In this document: positions 27,498 through 36,976 of the stretch, in pieces
Layout of the letters: every line of letters starts with the position of its first letter
Numbering within the stretch: position 1 is the stretch's first letter
Assembly (NCBI GenBank): GCA_902490325.1
Contig: CABUDJ010000002.1
Span: 1-58,539, forward strand
Length of the DNA: 58,539 nucleotides
DNA from: an uncultured Collinsella sp.
Lineage (GTDB): Bacteria; Actinomycetota; Coriobacteriia; Coriobacteriales; Coriobacteriaceae
Direction: 5' to 3'
The notes under the pieces: generated by a model
Seen by the model: only the letters and a program-made list of their open reading frames with translations
Database searches by the model: none
Told to the model about the DNA's origin: nothing
Program-made: the position numbers and the translations under genes

Positions 27498-27525
27498 GCA
27501 CAGGGAGCTGCTTCTGTGCTATAGT
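27498..27525 (+). promoter_or_regulatory. Proximal rpmB promoter with abutting inverted repeat
   Basis: TGCTATAGT gives an extended -10 (hexamer 27520-27525), 55 bp before the rpmB ATG. A perfect 6-bp inverted repeat, GCACAG (27498-27503) with CTGTGC (27514-27519), ends exactly at the -10 hexamer. Confidence 0.5.
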
Positions 27526-27579
27526 TCAGGCTTGTTTGTTAACGCGACATGTCCGTTTGTCGCCCAAGGAGGGTCAGTT

Positions 27580-27768
27580 ATGTCCAAAGTTTGCGAAGTT
27601 TGCGGTAAGCACCCCGTTGCCGGTCGCTCCATCAGCCACTCTCACCGCGTCACCAACCGTAAGTTCCGCCCCAACATCCAGCGCGTGTACGTCGTCGTCG
27701 ATGGTCACCGTCGCAAGATGAACGTTTGCTCCACCTGCCTCAAGTCCGGCAAGGTTGCGCGCTCCTAA
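27580..27768 (+). CDS. rpmB: 50S ribosomal protein L28
   Basis: L28 is a small protein of the large subunit. The 62-residue product contains KVCEVCGKHPVAGRSISHSH and a later CSTC pair; the four cysteines mark the zinc-binding (C+) version, usual under zinc-replete conditions. ATG at 27580 has AAGGAGG upstream; an in-frame ATG 16 codons earlier lacks L28 similarity. It is transcribed alone, divergent from the pyr operon, and ends at a strong terminator. Confidence 0.97.
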   Translation: MSKVCEVCGKHPVAGRSISHSHRVTNRKFRPNIQRVYVVVDGHRRKMNVCSTCLKSGKVARS

Positions 27769-27836
27769 ATAAGGTCTTACCAACAAGTACCTCGGACTCT
27801 CCGGGTCAAAGACCTCGCGTTCATATAGAACTTACC

Positions 27837-27869
27837 AAAGGCGCCCTCCCCTGCGGAGGGCGCCTTTTT
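27837..27869 (+). terminator. Intrinsic terminator after rpmB
   Basis: A perfect GC stem (AAAGGCGCCCTCC pairing with the strand to 27867) has a short loop and ends in five T. The RAYT element begins immediately after it. Confidence 0.92.
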
Positions 27870-27875
27870 GCACTC

Positions 27876-27923
27876 ATTGGGGACAGACTTACATGAGTGC
27901 TTTCACGCATTGGGGACAGACAT
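27876..27923 (+). repeat. Left REP-like end of RAYT element
   Basis: A 48-bp sequence with two TTGGGGACAGAC units separated by ATGAGTG-CTTT-CACGCAT, a small stem-loop. Its reverse complement recurs at 28870-28917 with two mismatches. Confidence 0.8.
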
Positions 27924-27964
27924 GAAGCACGCATGCGACGCACTGACTGGCTCCGGCCCCTGCC

Positions 27965-28741
27965 TCACGCAGCATCCTTCCAGCCTGCAGCTGCCTTGGT
28001 CACGCTTGTAGCGCCGATGCCGGTGATACGGGCAATTTGCTTAACCGTGAGATGCGCCCGCCTAAGCCTCAGCAGACACGCATCGCGTTCGGGGCGTGGC
28101 AGGGCTTTGAGCAGTGCAGGATCTATGCTCGGCAGAACTTCGCGCGCAACGGAAAGGGCCTCCTCATCGGGGATCCGCCGGCGTGGAAGAACCTCCATTG
28201 ACCAGATGCGCCCGGCAACTTCCTCGAGATGCTCGCAATAGCAACGGGAGCCACCGACAATATCGAGCATAGGGGCCGCATCACAGATGTCAAAGGGATC
28301 ATAGCCCAGCTGATACGCCTTATAGCTTGACCAGCGGTACGCATCGAGCGAGTCAAGCGCACCCTTCACGGGATTGAGATGAATATAGTCGAGCAGCTGC
28401 ACCGCCTGCGTGTCCGACTCAACCGCGACCCGCGAATAGCGATTGTCAAACAGATGTCCCGTTCTCCCCGTTTTTCCATTGAAATACTTAGCATATGCCG
28501 TCAGCGCGCACTGCATTGCCTTTGAAAGGTTGTCAAATGGGTCATCAACCATCAAATGGAAGTGATTGTCCATAAGGCACCAAGCCAACACCGCCACTTC
28601 ATGGCGCGCAAACCTGTCCGAGATATCCGATAAGAAACGATAACGGTCGGAGTCATCTTCAAAAATAATCTGTTTGGAGTTGCCGCGGTCAAAGACGTGG
28701 TAATAGCCGGTGATCGAAACGGGGCGGGCGCATCGGGGCAT
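27965..28741 (-). CDS. REP-associated tyrosine transposase (Y1/HUH family)
   Basis: RAYTs are single-copy, IS200-related transposases thought to mobilise short palindromic REP sequences. The 258-residue product has the HUH motif (His60-Phe-His62 in MDNHFHLMV) and the catalytic-tyrosine region (Tyr119 in LDYIHLNPV), then WSSYKAY and a C-terminal helix-turn-helix-like segment (TVKQIARITGIGATSVTKA). ATG at 28741 follows GGAG. The frame is intact and the motifs complete, so it may be active. The inverted 48-bp ends suggest its targets. Confidence 0.88.
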   Translation of the reverse strand: MPRCARPVSITGYYHVFDRGNSKQIIFEDDSDRYRFLSDISDRFARHEVAVLAWCLMDNHFHLMVDDPFDNLSKAMQCALTAYAKYFNGKTGRTGHLFDNRYSRVAVESDTQAVQLLDYIHLNPVKGALDSLDAYRWSSYKAYQLGYDPFDICDAAPMLDIVGGSRCYCEHLEEVAGRIWSMEVLPRRRIPDEEALSVAREVLPSIDPALLKALPRPERDACLLRLRRAHLTVKQIARITGIGATSVTKAAAGWKDAA

Positions 28742-28869
28742 AATCTCTCCTTTCAAAACTGTTCAGGCAACACCTAAAAGGAGAGAAGCAACGCGAAATG
28801 CTGAGCCTGCAACCTATTTATATCCAATAAGCGGCAATAACAGGCCCAGAACGGCAAAATGGCAAAACG

Positions 28870-28917
28870 ATGTCTGTCCCAAATGAGTGAAAGCACTCAT
28901 GTAAGTCTGTCCCCAAT
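28870..28917 (-). repeat. Right REP-like end of RAYT element
   Basis: The inverted partner of the left end, 46 of 48 identical. It includes ATGAGTG-AAAG-CACTCAT, a perfect 7-bp stem with a 4-nt loop. Confidence 0.8.
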
Positions 28918-28969
28918 AAGCGGTAAGCGGGGATAAGCGGGGAGATGCAGCGGGCAGATAGTTCTAGTT

Positions 28970-29055
28970 AAAACGTTTCAGTTTATTGAAGCGTTTTAGT
29001 GTGCCTTTTAGAGGAATCTGACCGTTCGCCGAATAATTTCTTGCTATCATGCAAG
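28970..29055 (+). promoter_or_regulatory. adhE promoter region with two inverted repeats
   Basis: AAAACGTTTCA and TGAAGCGTTTT (28970-28980, 28987-28997) form an 11-bp imperfect inverted repeat, operator-like. An extended -10, TGCTATCAT (hexamer 29045-29050), follows and is itself flanked by CTTGC and GCAAG. No clear -35 is seen. The rest of 28742-29090 is the RAYT end and sequence without recognisable content. Confidence 0.5.
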
Positions 29056-29090
29056 GCGTAGGGTAAATCTCCGATCGCAAGGAGACACAA

Positions 29091-31739
29091 ATGGTGAAAA
29101 AGTCACCGGAAAACACTACTCCCGCAATTGTGGACAACGTAGAGGCGCTTGAGGCTAAGCTCGCTCAGATGCGAGAGGCCCAGGCGCTTTTTGCTACGTA
29201 CACGCAGGAGCAGGTCGACAAGATCTTCTATGAGGCCGCCATGGCCGCCAACAAGGCTCGTATCCCGTTGGCGAAAATGGCCATCGAGGAGACCGGCCGC
29301 GGCGTTCTTGAGGACAAGGTCATCAAGAACCACTACGCCGCAGAGTACATCTACAACGCTTACAAGAACACCAAGACCTGTGGTGTCCTGGAGCGCGACG
29401 AGGCTTACGGCATCACCAAGATCGCCGAGCCCATCGGCATCGTGGGCGCCGTCATCCCGACGACCAACCCCACCTCCACCGCAATCTTCAAGACGCTGAT
29501 CAGCCTGAAGACCCGCAACGCCATCATCATCTCCCCGCACCCGGCTGCCGCCAAGTGCACCATCGCCGCCGCCAAGCTCGTGCTTGACGCCGCCGTCAAG
29601 GCTGGTGCCCCCGAGGGCATCATCGGCTGGGTCGATGTCCCCTCCATCGAGCTGACCAACATGGTCATGCGCGACGTCGACATCATCCTCGCCACCGGTG
29701 GCCCGGGCATGGTCAAGGCCGCCTACTCCTCGGGCAAGCCCGCCCTGGGCGTTGGCGCCGGTAACACCCCGGTCGTCATCGACGACACCGCCGACGTGCT
29801 GCTCGCCGTCAACTCCATCATCCACTCCAAGACCTTCGACAACGGCATGATCTGCGCTTCCGAGCAGTCCGTGACCGTCATCGACACCATCTATGACCAG
29901 GTCAAGGCCGAGTTCCAGAAGCGCGGCTGCTACTTCGTCAAGCAGGGTGCCGAGATGGAGGCCCTGCGTGCCGCCATGTTCAAGAACGGCGCCCTCGATC
30001 ACCGCATCCCCGGCATGGCTGCCGCCAAGATCGCCGAGCTCGCCGGCATCGAGGTTCCCGCCAAGACCAAGATCCTGATCGCCGAGGTCACCTCCACCGA
30101 CCCCGCCAAGGAGGAGTTCTCCCACGAGAAGCTCTCCCCGGTCCTGGCCATGTATCACGCCAAGGACTTCCAGGAGGCCGTCGACAAGGCCGAGCACCTG
30201 GTGCTCGCCGGTGGCCCGGGCCACACCGCCTCTCTGTACGTGCACCCCGCCCAGGCCGAGAAGATCAGCCTGTTCGAGCACGTCATGAAGGCCTGCCGTA
30301 TCGTCATCAACACCCCGTCCTCGCACGGTGGCATCGGTGACCTGTACAACTTTGGCATGAAGCCGTCTCTGACCCTGGGCTGCGGCTCCTGGGGCGGCAA
30401 CTCCGTCTCCGAGAACGTTGGGGTGAAGCACTTGATCAACGTTAAGACTGTGGCCGAGCGCCGTGAGAACATGCTGTGGTTCCGCGCTCCCGAGAAGGTC
30501 TACTTCAAGAAGGGTTCCACGCCCGTCGCCCTCGACGAGCTGGGCAACGTCATGGGCAAGAAGCGCGCCTTCATCGTTACCGACCAGTTCCTCTTCAAGA
30601 ATGGCAACACCCGCGCCATCGAGGCCAAGCTCGACGAGATGGGCATCGCCCACGACTGCTTCTACGACGTCGAGCCCGATCCGTCGCTGCAGTGCGCACG
30701 TCGCGGCGCCAAGCAGATGGCTCTCTTTGAGCCGGACGTCATCATCGCCGTCGGCGGTGGCTCCGCTATGGACGCCGGCAAGATCATGTGGATGATGTAC
30801 GAGCACCCCGAGTGCAAGTTTGAGGACATGGCCATGGACTTCATGGACATCCGCAAGCGTATCTTCACCTTCCCCGAGATGGGCAAGAAGGCCTACTTCG
30901 TCGCCGTCCCGACCTCCTCGGGTACCGGCTCCGAGTGCACGCCGTTCGCCATCATCACCGACAAGGAGACCGGCATCAAGTGGCCGCTCGCCGACTACGC
31001 GCTGCTCCCCAACATGGCTATCGTCGACGCCGACAACTGCATGACCGCCCCGCGCGGCCTGACCGCTGCCTCCGGCATCGACGTCATGACCCACGCCATC
31101 GAGTCCTACGTCTCCATCATGGCTTCCGACTACACCAAGGGCCTCTCCGAGCGCGCTGCCAAGCTCGTCTTTGAGAACCTGCCCTCCAGCTTCACGAACG
31201 GCGCCAAGGACCCGCACGCCCGCGAGGAGATGCACAACGCCTCCTGCATGGCCGGTATGGCCTTCGCCAACGCCTTCCTGGGCCTCAACCACTCCATGGC
31301 TCACAAGCTCGGCGCTTTCCATCACCTGCCCCACGGCATCGCTAACGCCGTCATCCTGACCCGCGTCATGCGCTACAACGCCGCCGAGGCTCCCGTCAAG
31401 ATGGGTACCTTCTCCCAGTATCCTTACCCCAACGCGCTGCACAACTACGCCGAGATGGCCAAGTACTGCGTCATCGAGGGCAAGGACGACAAGGAGGTCT
31501 TCGAGAACTTCATCACGAAGCTCGAGGAGCTCAAGGACTTCATCGGTGTCAAGAAGACCATCGCCGACTACGGTGTTGACGAGCAGTACTTCCTCGACAC
31601 CCTCGACGAGATGACCGAGCAGGCATTCAACGACCAGTGCACCGGCGCTAACCCGCGCTACCCGCTCATGAGCGAGATCAAGGAGCTCTACCTGGACGCC
31701 TACTACGGCCGCGAGCCCCAGGACTACGCCGTCTGCTAG
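29091..31739 (+). CDS. adhE: Bifunctional acetaldehyde-CoA/alcohol dehydrogenase
   Basis: AdhE reduces acetyl-CoA to acetaldehyde and then ethanol, reoxidising two NADH in fermentation. The 882-residue product has an N-terminal aldehyde dehydrogenase domain (catalytic Cys255 in MICASEQS) and, after about residue 450, an iron-dependent alcohol dehydrogenase domain (GGGSAMDAGK; metal ligands in NHSMAHKLGAFHHLPHG). The protein is complete. AAGGAGACACAA precedes the ATG. Codon choice is strongly biased to C-ending codons, as in highly expressed genes. An operator-like repeat lies upstream. Confidence 0.97.
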   Translation: MVKKSPENTTPAIVDNVEALEAKLAQMREAQALFATYTQEQVDKIFYEAAMAANKARIPLAKMAIEETGRGVLEDKVIKNHYAAEYIYNAYKNTKTCGVLERDEAYGITKIAEPIGIVGAVIPTTNPTSTAIFKTLISLKTRNAIIISPHPAAAKCTIAAAKLVLDAAVKAGAPEGIIGWVDVPSIELTNMVMRDVDIILATGGPGMVKAAYSSGKPALGVGAGNTPVVIDDTADVLLAVNSIIHSKTFDNGMICASEQSVTVIDTIYDQVKAEFQKRGCYFVKQGAEMEALRAAMFKNGALDHRIPGMAAAKIAELAGIEVPAKTKILIAEVTSTDPAKEEFSHEKLSPVLAMYHAKDFQEAVDKAEHLVLAGGPGHTASLYVHPAQAEKISLFEHVMKACRIVINTPSSHGGIGDLYNFGMKPSLTLGCGSWGGNSVSENVGVKHLINVKTVAERRENMLWFRAPEKVYFKKGSTPVALDELGNVMGKKRAFIVTDQFLFKNGNTRAIEAKLDEMGIAHDCFYDVEPDPSLQCARRGAKQMALFEPDVIIAVGGGSAMDAGKIMWMMYEHPECKFEDMAMDFMDIRKRIFTFPEMGKKAYFVAVPTSSGTGSECTPFAIITDKETGIKWPLADYALLPNMAIVDADNCMTAPRGLTAASGIDVMTHAIESYVSIMASDYTKGLSERAAKLVFENLPSSFTNGAKDPHAREEMHNASCMAGMAFANAFLGLNHSMAHKLGAFHHLPHGIANAVILTRVMRYNAAEAPVKMGTFSQYPYPNALHNYAEMAKYCVIEGKDDKEVFENFITKLEELKDFIGVKKTIADYGVDEQYFLDTLDEMTEQAFNDQCTGANPRYPLMSEIKELYLDAYYGREPQDYAVC

Positions 31740-31758
31740 TTTTTAGCACGGTTTTTTG

Positions 31759-31795
31759 CGGCGGGGGTGCACGGGTGTTTCACACACCCCCGCCG
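31759..31795 (+). other. GC-rich hairpin between adhE and the kinase gene
   Basis: An 11-bp perfect stem (31759-31769 with 31785-31795) with a 15-nt loop. No T run follows on the plus strand, so it may be a weak terminator or processing site allowing lower expression of the downstream gene. Confidence 0.5.
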
Positions 31796-31828
31796 TCGCT
31801 TCTATCGCATCGTTGAAAGGATGCAACC

Positions 31829-32593
31829 ATGCTGCTACCCGATTCCAAGACCGAGCTCGTCCGCCGTGGCAACAAGGTCGTTTACGACCTGGGCGACAAG
31901 ATCGTCAAGGTCTTTAACGAGACCAAGCCTGTCTCCGACGTGTTCAACGAGGCTTTGAATCTTGCCCGCATCAATGAGTGCGGCATCCGCAGCCCCAAGG
32001 CTCTCGAGGTTTCCCAGCTCGAGAACGCCAACGGCTGGGCGCTCGTGACCGAGAAGGTTCCGGGCACCACCCTTGCCGAGAAGATGACTGCCGAGCCCCA
32101 GCGCTTCGGTGAGTACCTCGAGATGTTCGTCGACCTCCAGATCGAGATCCACGGCTACACCTCCCCGCTGCTCAACCGTCAGCGCGACAAGTTCGCCCGC
32201 ATGATCGACAGCCTTGATCAGCTCAATGCCACCACGCGCTACAACCTTCAGGAGCGTCTGGACGGCATGACCAAGGAGTTCAAGGTCTGCCACGGCGACT
32301 TCAACCCCTCCAACGTCATCGTCGGCGACGACGGCCAGCTCTATGTGTGCGACTGGGCACACGCCACCCAGGGCTCCCCTGCTGCCGACGTTGCCACCAC
32401 CTACCTGCTCTTTGCCCTCAACAGCAAGGACCAGGCCGAGGCCTACCTGGAGCTCTACTGCGACCGTGCCGACATGCCCATGCAGGTCGTGCGTCAGTGG
32501 ACGAGCATCGTCGCCGCTTCCGAGCTCGCTCGTAAGCGCAACGTGAACGATGAGTTCCTGAAGAACTGGATCGACGTCGTCGATTATCAGTAA
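31829..32593 (+). CDS. Aminoglycoside phosphotransferase-fold kinase of unknown substrate
   Basis: The 254-residue product has the APH/choline-kinase fold: ATP-binding Lys27 (KIVKVF), the catalytic loop CHGDFNPSNV (His155, Asp157, Asn162) and a metal-binding Asp175 in VCDWAHA. All key residues are present, so it is probably an active small-molecule kinase. Nothing identifies the substrate; antibiotic resistance should not be assumed. It follows adhE by 89 bp across a hairpin and has the same codon bias. A terminator follows. Its link to fermentation is inferred from position only. Confidence 0.85.
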   Translation: MLLPDSKTELVRRGNKVVYDLGDKIVKVFNETKPVSDVFNEALNLARINECGIRSPKALEVSQLENANGWALVTEKVPGTTLAEKMTAEPQRFGEYLEMFVDLQIEIHGYTSPLLNRQRDKFARMIDSLDQLNATTRYNLQERLDGMTKEFKVCHGDFNPSNVIVGDDGQLYVCDWAHATQGSPAADVATTYLLFALNSKDQAEAYLELYCDRADMPMQVVRQWTSIVAASELARKRNVNDEFLKNWIDVVDYQ

Positions 32594-32630
32594 TATCTGA
32601 GCGATTTATTTCGCATCGGAGGCATAATAG

Positions 32631-32670
32631 AAAACCCCGCAGCTCGCATGGGCTGTGGGGTTTTCCTTTT
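32631..32670 (+). terminator. Intrinsic terminator after the adhE-kinase unit
   Basis: AAAACCCCGCAGC and GCTGTGGGGTTTT form a 13-bp stem with one wobble and an 8-nt loop, followed by CCTTTT. Confidence 0.85.
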
Positions 32671-32698
32671 AGATATCGAGGATGCTACAAGATAATAG

Positions 32699-32741
32699 GA
32701 CGGCCCCGCATCTCCCCGATTGGAGAAATGCGGGGCCGTCC
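32699..32741 (-). terminator. Hairpin terminator after proS
   Basis: A long stem (GGACGGCCCCGCAT with its complement, extended by TCTCC/GGAGA) lies 30 bp past proS. The T run on the minus strand is poor. It separates convergent transcripts and may act with the neighbouring plus-strand terminator. Confidence 0.6.
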
Positions 32742-32771
32742 CACATATCGAACTACAAGCGAAATCGTCGA

Positions 32772-34493
<1,722 letters not shown>

Positions 34494-35576
34494 TTATTTC
34501 TCCTCAATAAGCTTGTCGACCTCTGCCATAAGCGCGTCGACAATTTGGTCCTCAGCTACTTTACCAATGATCTGGCCATGCGAAAAGAGCAAGGCCTGAC
34601 CACGTCCGCAAGCAACGCCCAGGTCGGCATCAGAAGCCTCGCCGGGGCCATTGACCGCGCATCCCATAACGGCGATCGAAAGCGGCGCGGAGTAGTTCTT
34701 AAGCCGCTCGGTGACCTCCTCGGCGATGGGAATGAGGTTAACCTGGCAGCGGGCGCACGTGGGGCACGAGACAATCTCGGGACCACGACGACGCAGGCCC
34801 AGCGACTGCAAAATTCCCCAGGCGACCGGCGGCTCCTCAACCGGATCGGCCGTGAGAGAGACGCGCATGGTGTCACCGATACCCTCAGACAGCAGAATAC
34901 CAAGGCCCACCGAGCTCTTAATGGTGCCCTGAAGCTTGGTACCCGCCTCGGTTACGCCCAGGTGAAGCGGAACGTGGGGAATCTCACGCGACAGGGCTCG
35001 ATAGGTATCGAGCGTCGTTTGCACGCTATGGGCCTTGGCCGAAAGCACAATGTTCGTAAAGCCGCGGTCCTCAAAGTGCTTGACGAAGCGCTCGCTCGAC
35101 ATCACGAGCTTTTCGGGCTGCGTGAGGTCTTCGCGCTCGGCGATATCCTGCTCAAGCGAACCAGCGTTGACACCGATGCGAATTGCGCAGCCCGCAGCAC
35201 CCGCGGCATCGATGACAGCATCGACCTTGGCCCAATCGCCGATATTACCGGGATTGATGCGGAGCTTGGCGGCACCGGCCTCCACAGCGCCAATGGCCAG
35301 CTTGTGGTTAAAGTGGATATCGGCAACGATTGGCACCGGAGACTCGGCACAGATGGTGCGGAAACCCTCAAGCGCGGCCTCAGTGGGCACGCTCACACGC
35401 ACGATATCGCAGCCAGCCTGCGCCAACGCGCACACTTGCGCAAGCGTTGCCTGGGCATCAGCGGTATCGGTGCAGGTCATGGATTGGACCACCACCGGCG
35501 CGCCGCCACCGATCTGCACACCGCCCACATGCACGGGGCGCGTCAACTCGCGAGGCAAAGGATGGGATAAAGACAA
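34494..35576 (-). CDS. ispG: 4-hydroxy-3-methylbut-2-enyl diphosphate synthase IspG
   Basis: IspG (GcpE) makes HMBPP from MEcPP in the MEP isoprenoid pathway using a 4Fe-4S cluster. The product (360 residues) has the TIM-barrel start VQSMTCTDTADA, INPGNIG and the cluster cysteines (SCPTCARC and later MGCAVNGPGE). I chose TTG at 35576 because AGGGGAG lies 7 bases upstream, over the rseP stop; GTG at 35585 has no room for a site. dxr, another MEP enzyme, lies two genes upstream. Confidence 0.93.
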   Translation of the reverse strand: MSLSHPLPRELTRPVHVGGVQIGGGAPVVVQSMTCTDTADAQATLAQVCALAQAGCDIVRVSVPTEAALEGFRTICAESPVPIVADIHFNHKLAIGAVEAGAAKLRINPGNIGDWAKVDAVIDAAGAAGCAIRIGVNAGSLEQDIAEREDLTQPEKLVMSSERFVKHFEDRGFTNIVLSAKAHSVQTTLDTYRALSREIPHVPLHLGVTEAGTKLQGTIKSSVGLGILLSEGIGDTMRVSLTADPVEEPPVAWGILQSLGLRRRGPEIVSCPTCARCQVNLIPIAEEVTERLKNYSAPLSIAVMGCAVNGPGEASDADLGVACGRGQALLFSHGQIIGKVAEDQIVDALMAEVDKLIEEK

Positions 35577-35589
35577 TCCAAACACTCCC

Positions 35590-36951
35590 CTACAGAATAA
35601 ATCGAAGGATGTCGGAACGAAGCATATAGACAAACAGCAGCGCAAAGAGCGCGATGCCCACATAGCTCACAATCGTCTGGACCTTGAGCGGAAGCTCGCG
35701 GTCCGCAATCTTTTGAATGATCTCGATGACCAGCTTGCCGCCATCGAGTGGTGGGATGGGCAGCAGGTTCATAAAGCCAAGCGAGAACGAAATGAGGGCG
35801 GCAAACGAAAGGAACGTGGCAGGGCCGGCAGCAGCAGCCTGTGAGGACATAACGCTAATACCCACGATCGACGAGGACTGGTCGAGAATCTCCATCGTAT
35901 GCTGCGGCTGGAGTAGGCGCATCACGCCCTCCGCTGTCTGCACGACATAGGAGAAAGACAGGCGAGCCGACGTGATGAGGTCTAAACGGACCACCTGCGT
36001 AGAGGCATACACACCTAGGCGCTCATCCTCTTTGAGCGCAACCGTGGTCGAATGCTGCTTGCCGTCACGCTCGTACTCGATGGCGATATCGTCCTTACCG
36101 GCAGCCTTGCCGATGGCATCGTAAACGTCCATCCAGGTAGAGCACGATACTCCGTCAACCGAAAGGATCGCGTCGCCGCCCTCGATACCCGCCTTGGCGG
36201 CAATAGACCCCTCGTCAACCTGACCGATCACGTTGGTATCCATCGGCACGGTGACACCCGTAATGGAATAGATGCTCATAAGGAGCAAAAAACCCGTCAG
36301 GATATTGACGAGAATGCCCGCGAGCAGCATAAAGGCGCGCTTGAGAAAGCCCTGGCCAAGATAAGTGTGCGAGCGCTCTTGCGCCAAGAAATCAGCCTCG
36401 CCGCACGGCAGCTCCCACACATCGCCCTCGGCAGTCGCATGCTCTCGATCGAACCGGCGGCCGTCAAAGGTGGTGTAACCCGCAGCGTCTCGAGGCAGTG
36501 TCTGATACTTAGTGGGATAGTAGCTCGGTGAGGGCTTCTCCCCTTCCTCATACCAAGGTGCGATGGAGCCCCAGCCCAGCAACAGAGCACAAGCCTCGAG
36601 CACATCCTCCTCGGAAAGCTCGAGCTCGACAGCAAGGTCGGCCACGGTCACGCGACCATGACGGTAGATAGCCGCGAGCACGCGATCGGCGCACGAGACA
36701 TCGGTCGGATCCATACCGCAGATGGCAGCGTAGCCACCCAGCAGCAGCGGGGTCACGCCAAACTTGGTTCCAATGCGACGCGACGTGTAATGGATGTCAA
36801 AGCGGCACGGCAGGCCCAAAAAGAACTCGGTCACACGGACGCCGCAGGCACGCGCCGCCAAAAAGTGGCCACCCTCGTGCAAAAACACGAGGACGGAAAG
36901 CATCAGCAGGCCCCAAAAGACCGATGAAAGAACGCTCAGAACAGTATCCAT
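35590..36951 (-). CDS. rseP: Site-2 metalloprotease RseP with inserted domain
   Basis: RseP-type enzymes cut membrane proteins within the bilayer, often to release a sigma factor. The 453-residue product has the zinc motif HEGGH (residues 25-29), the GGY loop (72-74), a PDZ domain (about 236-300) and the C-terminal LLPIPPLDGG motif (Asp403). Between GGY and the second membrane segment is an insertion of about 100 residues more than normal, beginning with a helix-turn-helix-like stretch (84-130). ATG at 36951 is preferred; a TTG 5 codons earlier abuts its ribosome site. Confidence 0.92.
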   Translation of the reverse strand: MDTVLSVLSSVFWGLLMLSVLVFLHEGGHFLAARACGVRVTEFFLGLPCRFDIHYTSRRIGTKFGVTPLLLGGYAAICGMDPTDVSCADRVLAAIYRHGRVTVADLAVELELSEEDVLEACALLLGWGSIAPWYEEGEKPSPSYYPTKYQTLPRDAAGYTTFDGRRFDREHATAEGDVWELPCGEADFLAQERSHTYLGQGFLKRAFMLLAGILVNILTGFLLLMSIYSITGVTVPMDTNVIGQVDEGSIAAKAGIEGGDAILSVDGVSCSTWMDVYDAIGKAAGKDDIAIEYERDGKQHSTTVALKEDERLGVYASTQVVRLDLITSARLSFSYVVQTAEGVMRLLQPQHTMEILDQSSSIVGISVMSSQAAAAGPATFLSFAALISFSLGFMNLLPIPPLDGGKLVIEIIQKIADRELPLKVQTIVSYVGIALFALLFVYMLRSDILRFIL

Positions 36952-36976
36952 AAAACGAAAAAGCAATCCTTATGGG

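Larger units (their letters stand above)
27871..28917 (-). mobile_element. RAYT element with mirror-image REP ends
   Basis: A single transposase gene is bounded by two 48-bp inverted copies (27876-27923 and 28870-28917) that match at 46 of 48 positions. Each end carries two GGGACAGAC blocks around a small hairpin (ATGAGTG with CACTCAT or CACGCAT). This is the layout expected for a REP-associated tyrosine transposase locus. It lies between the rpmB terminator and the adhE promoter without breaking a gene. Confidence 0.75.

Noticed and set aside
27455..27579. Small coding frame in the rpmB leader
   Set aside because: It has no ribosome site, runs out of frame into rpmB and has no recognisable protein sequence.
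27871..27900. CACTC...GAGTG resembling a CIRCE heat-shock element
   Set aside because: The gap is 19 bp instead of 9, and it belongs to the RAYT end repeat that recurs at 28870-28917.
29103..31442. Long open minus-strand frame opposite adhE
   Set aside because: It is a mirror of biased adhE codons, with no ribosome site or recognisable domain.
31829..32593. Aminoglycoside resistance gene
   Set aside because: Only the general kinase fold motifs are present; context with adhE and host-like codon use argue against an acquired resistance gene.
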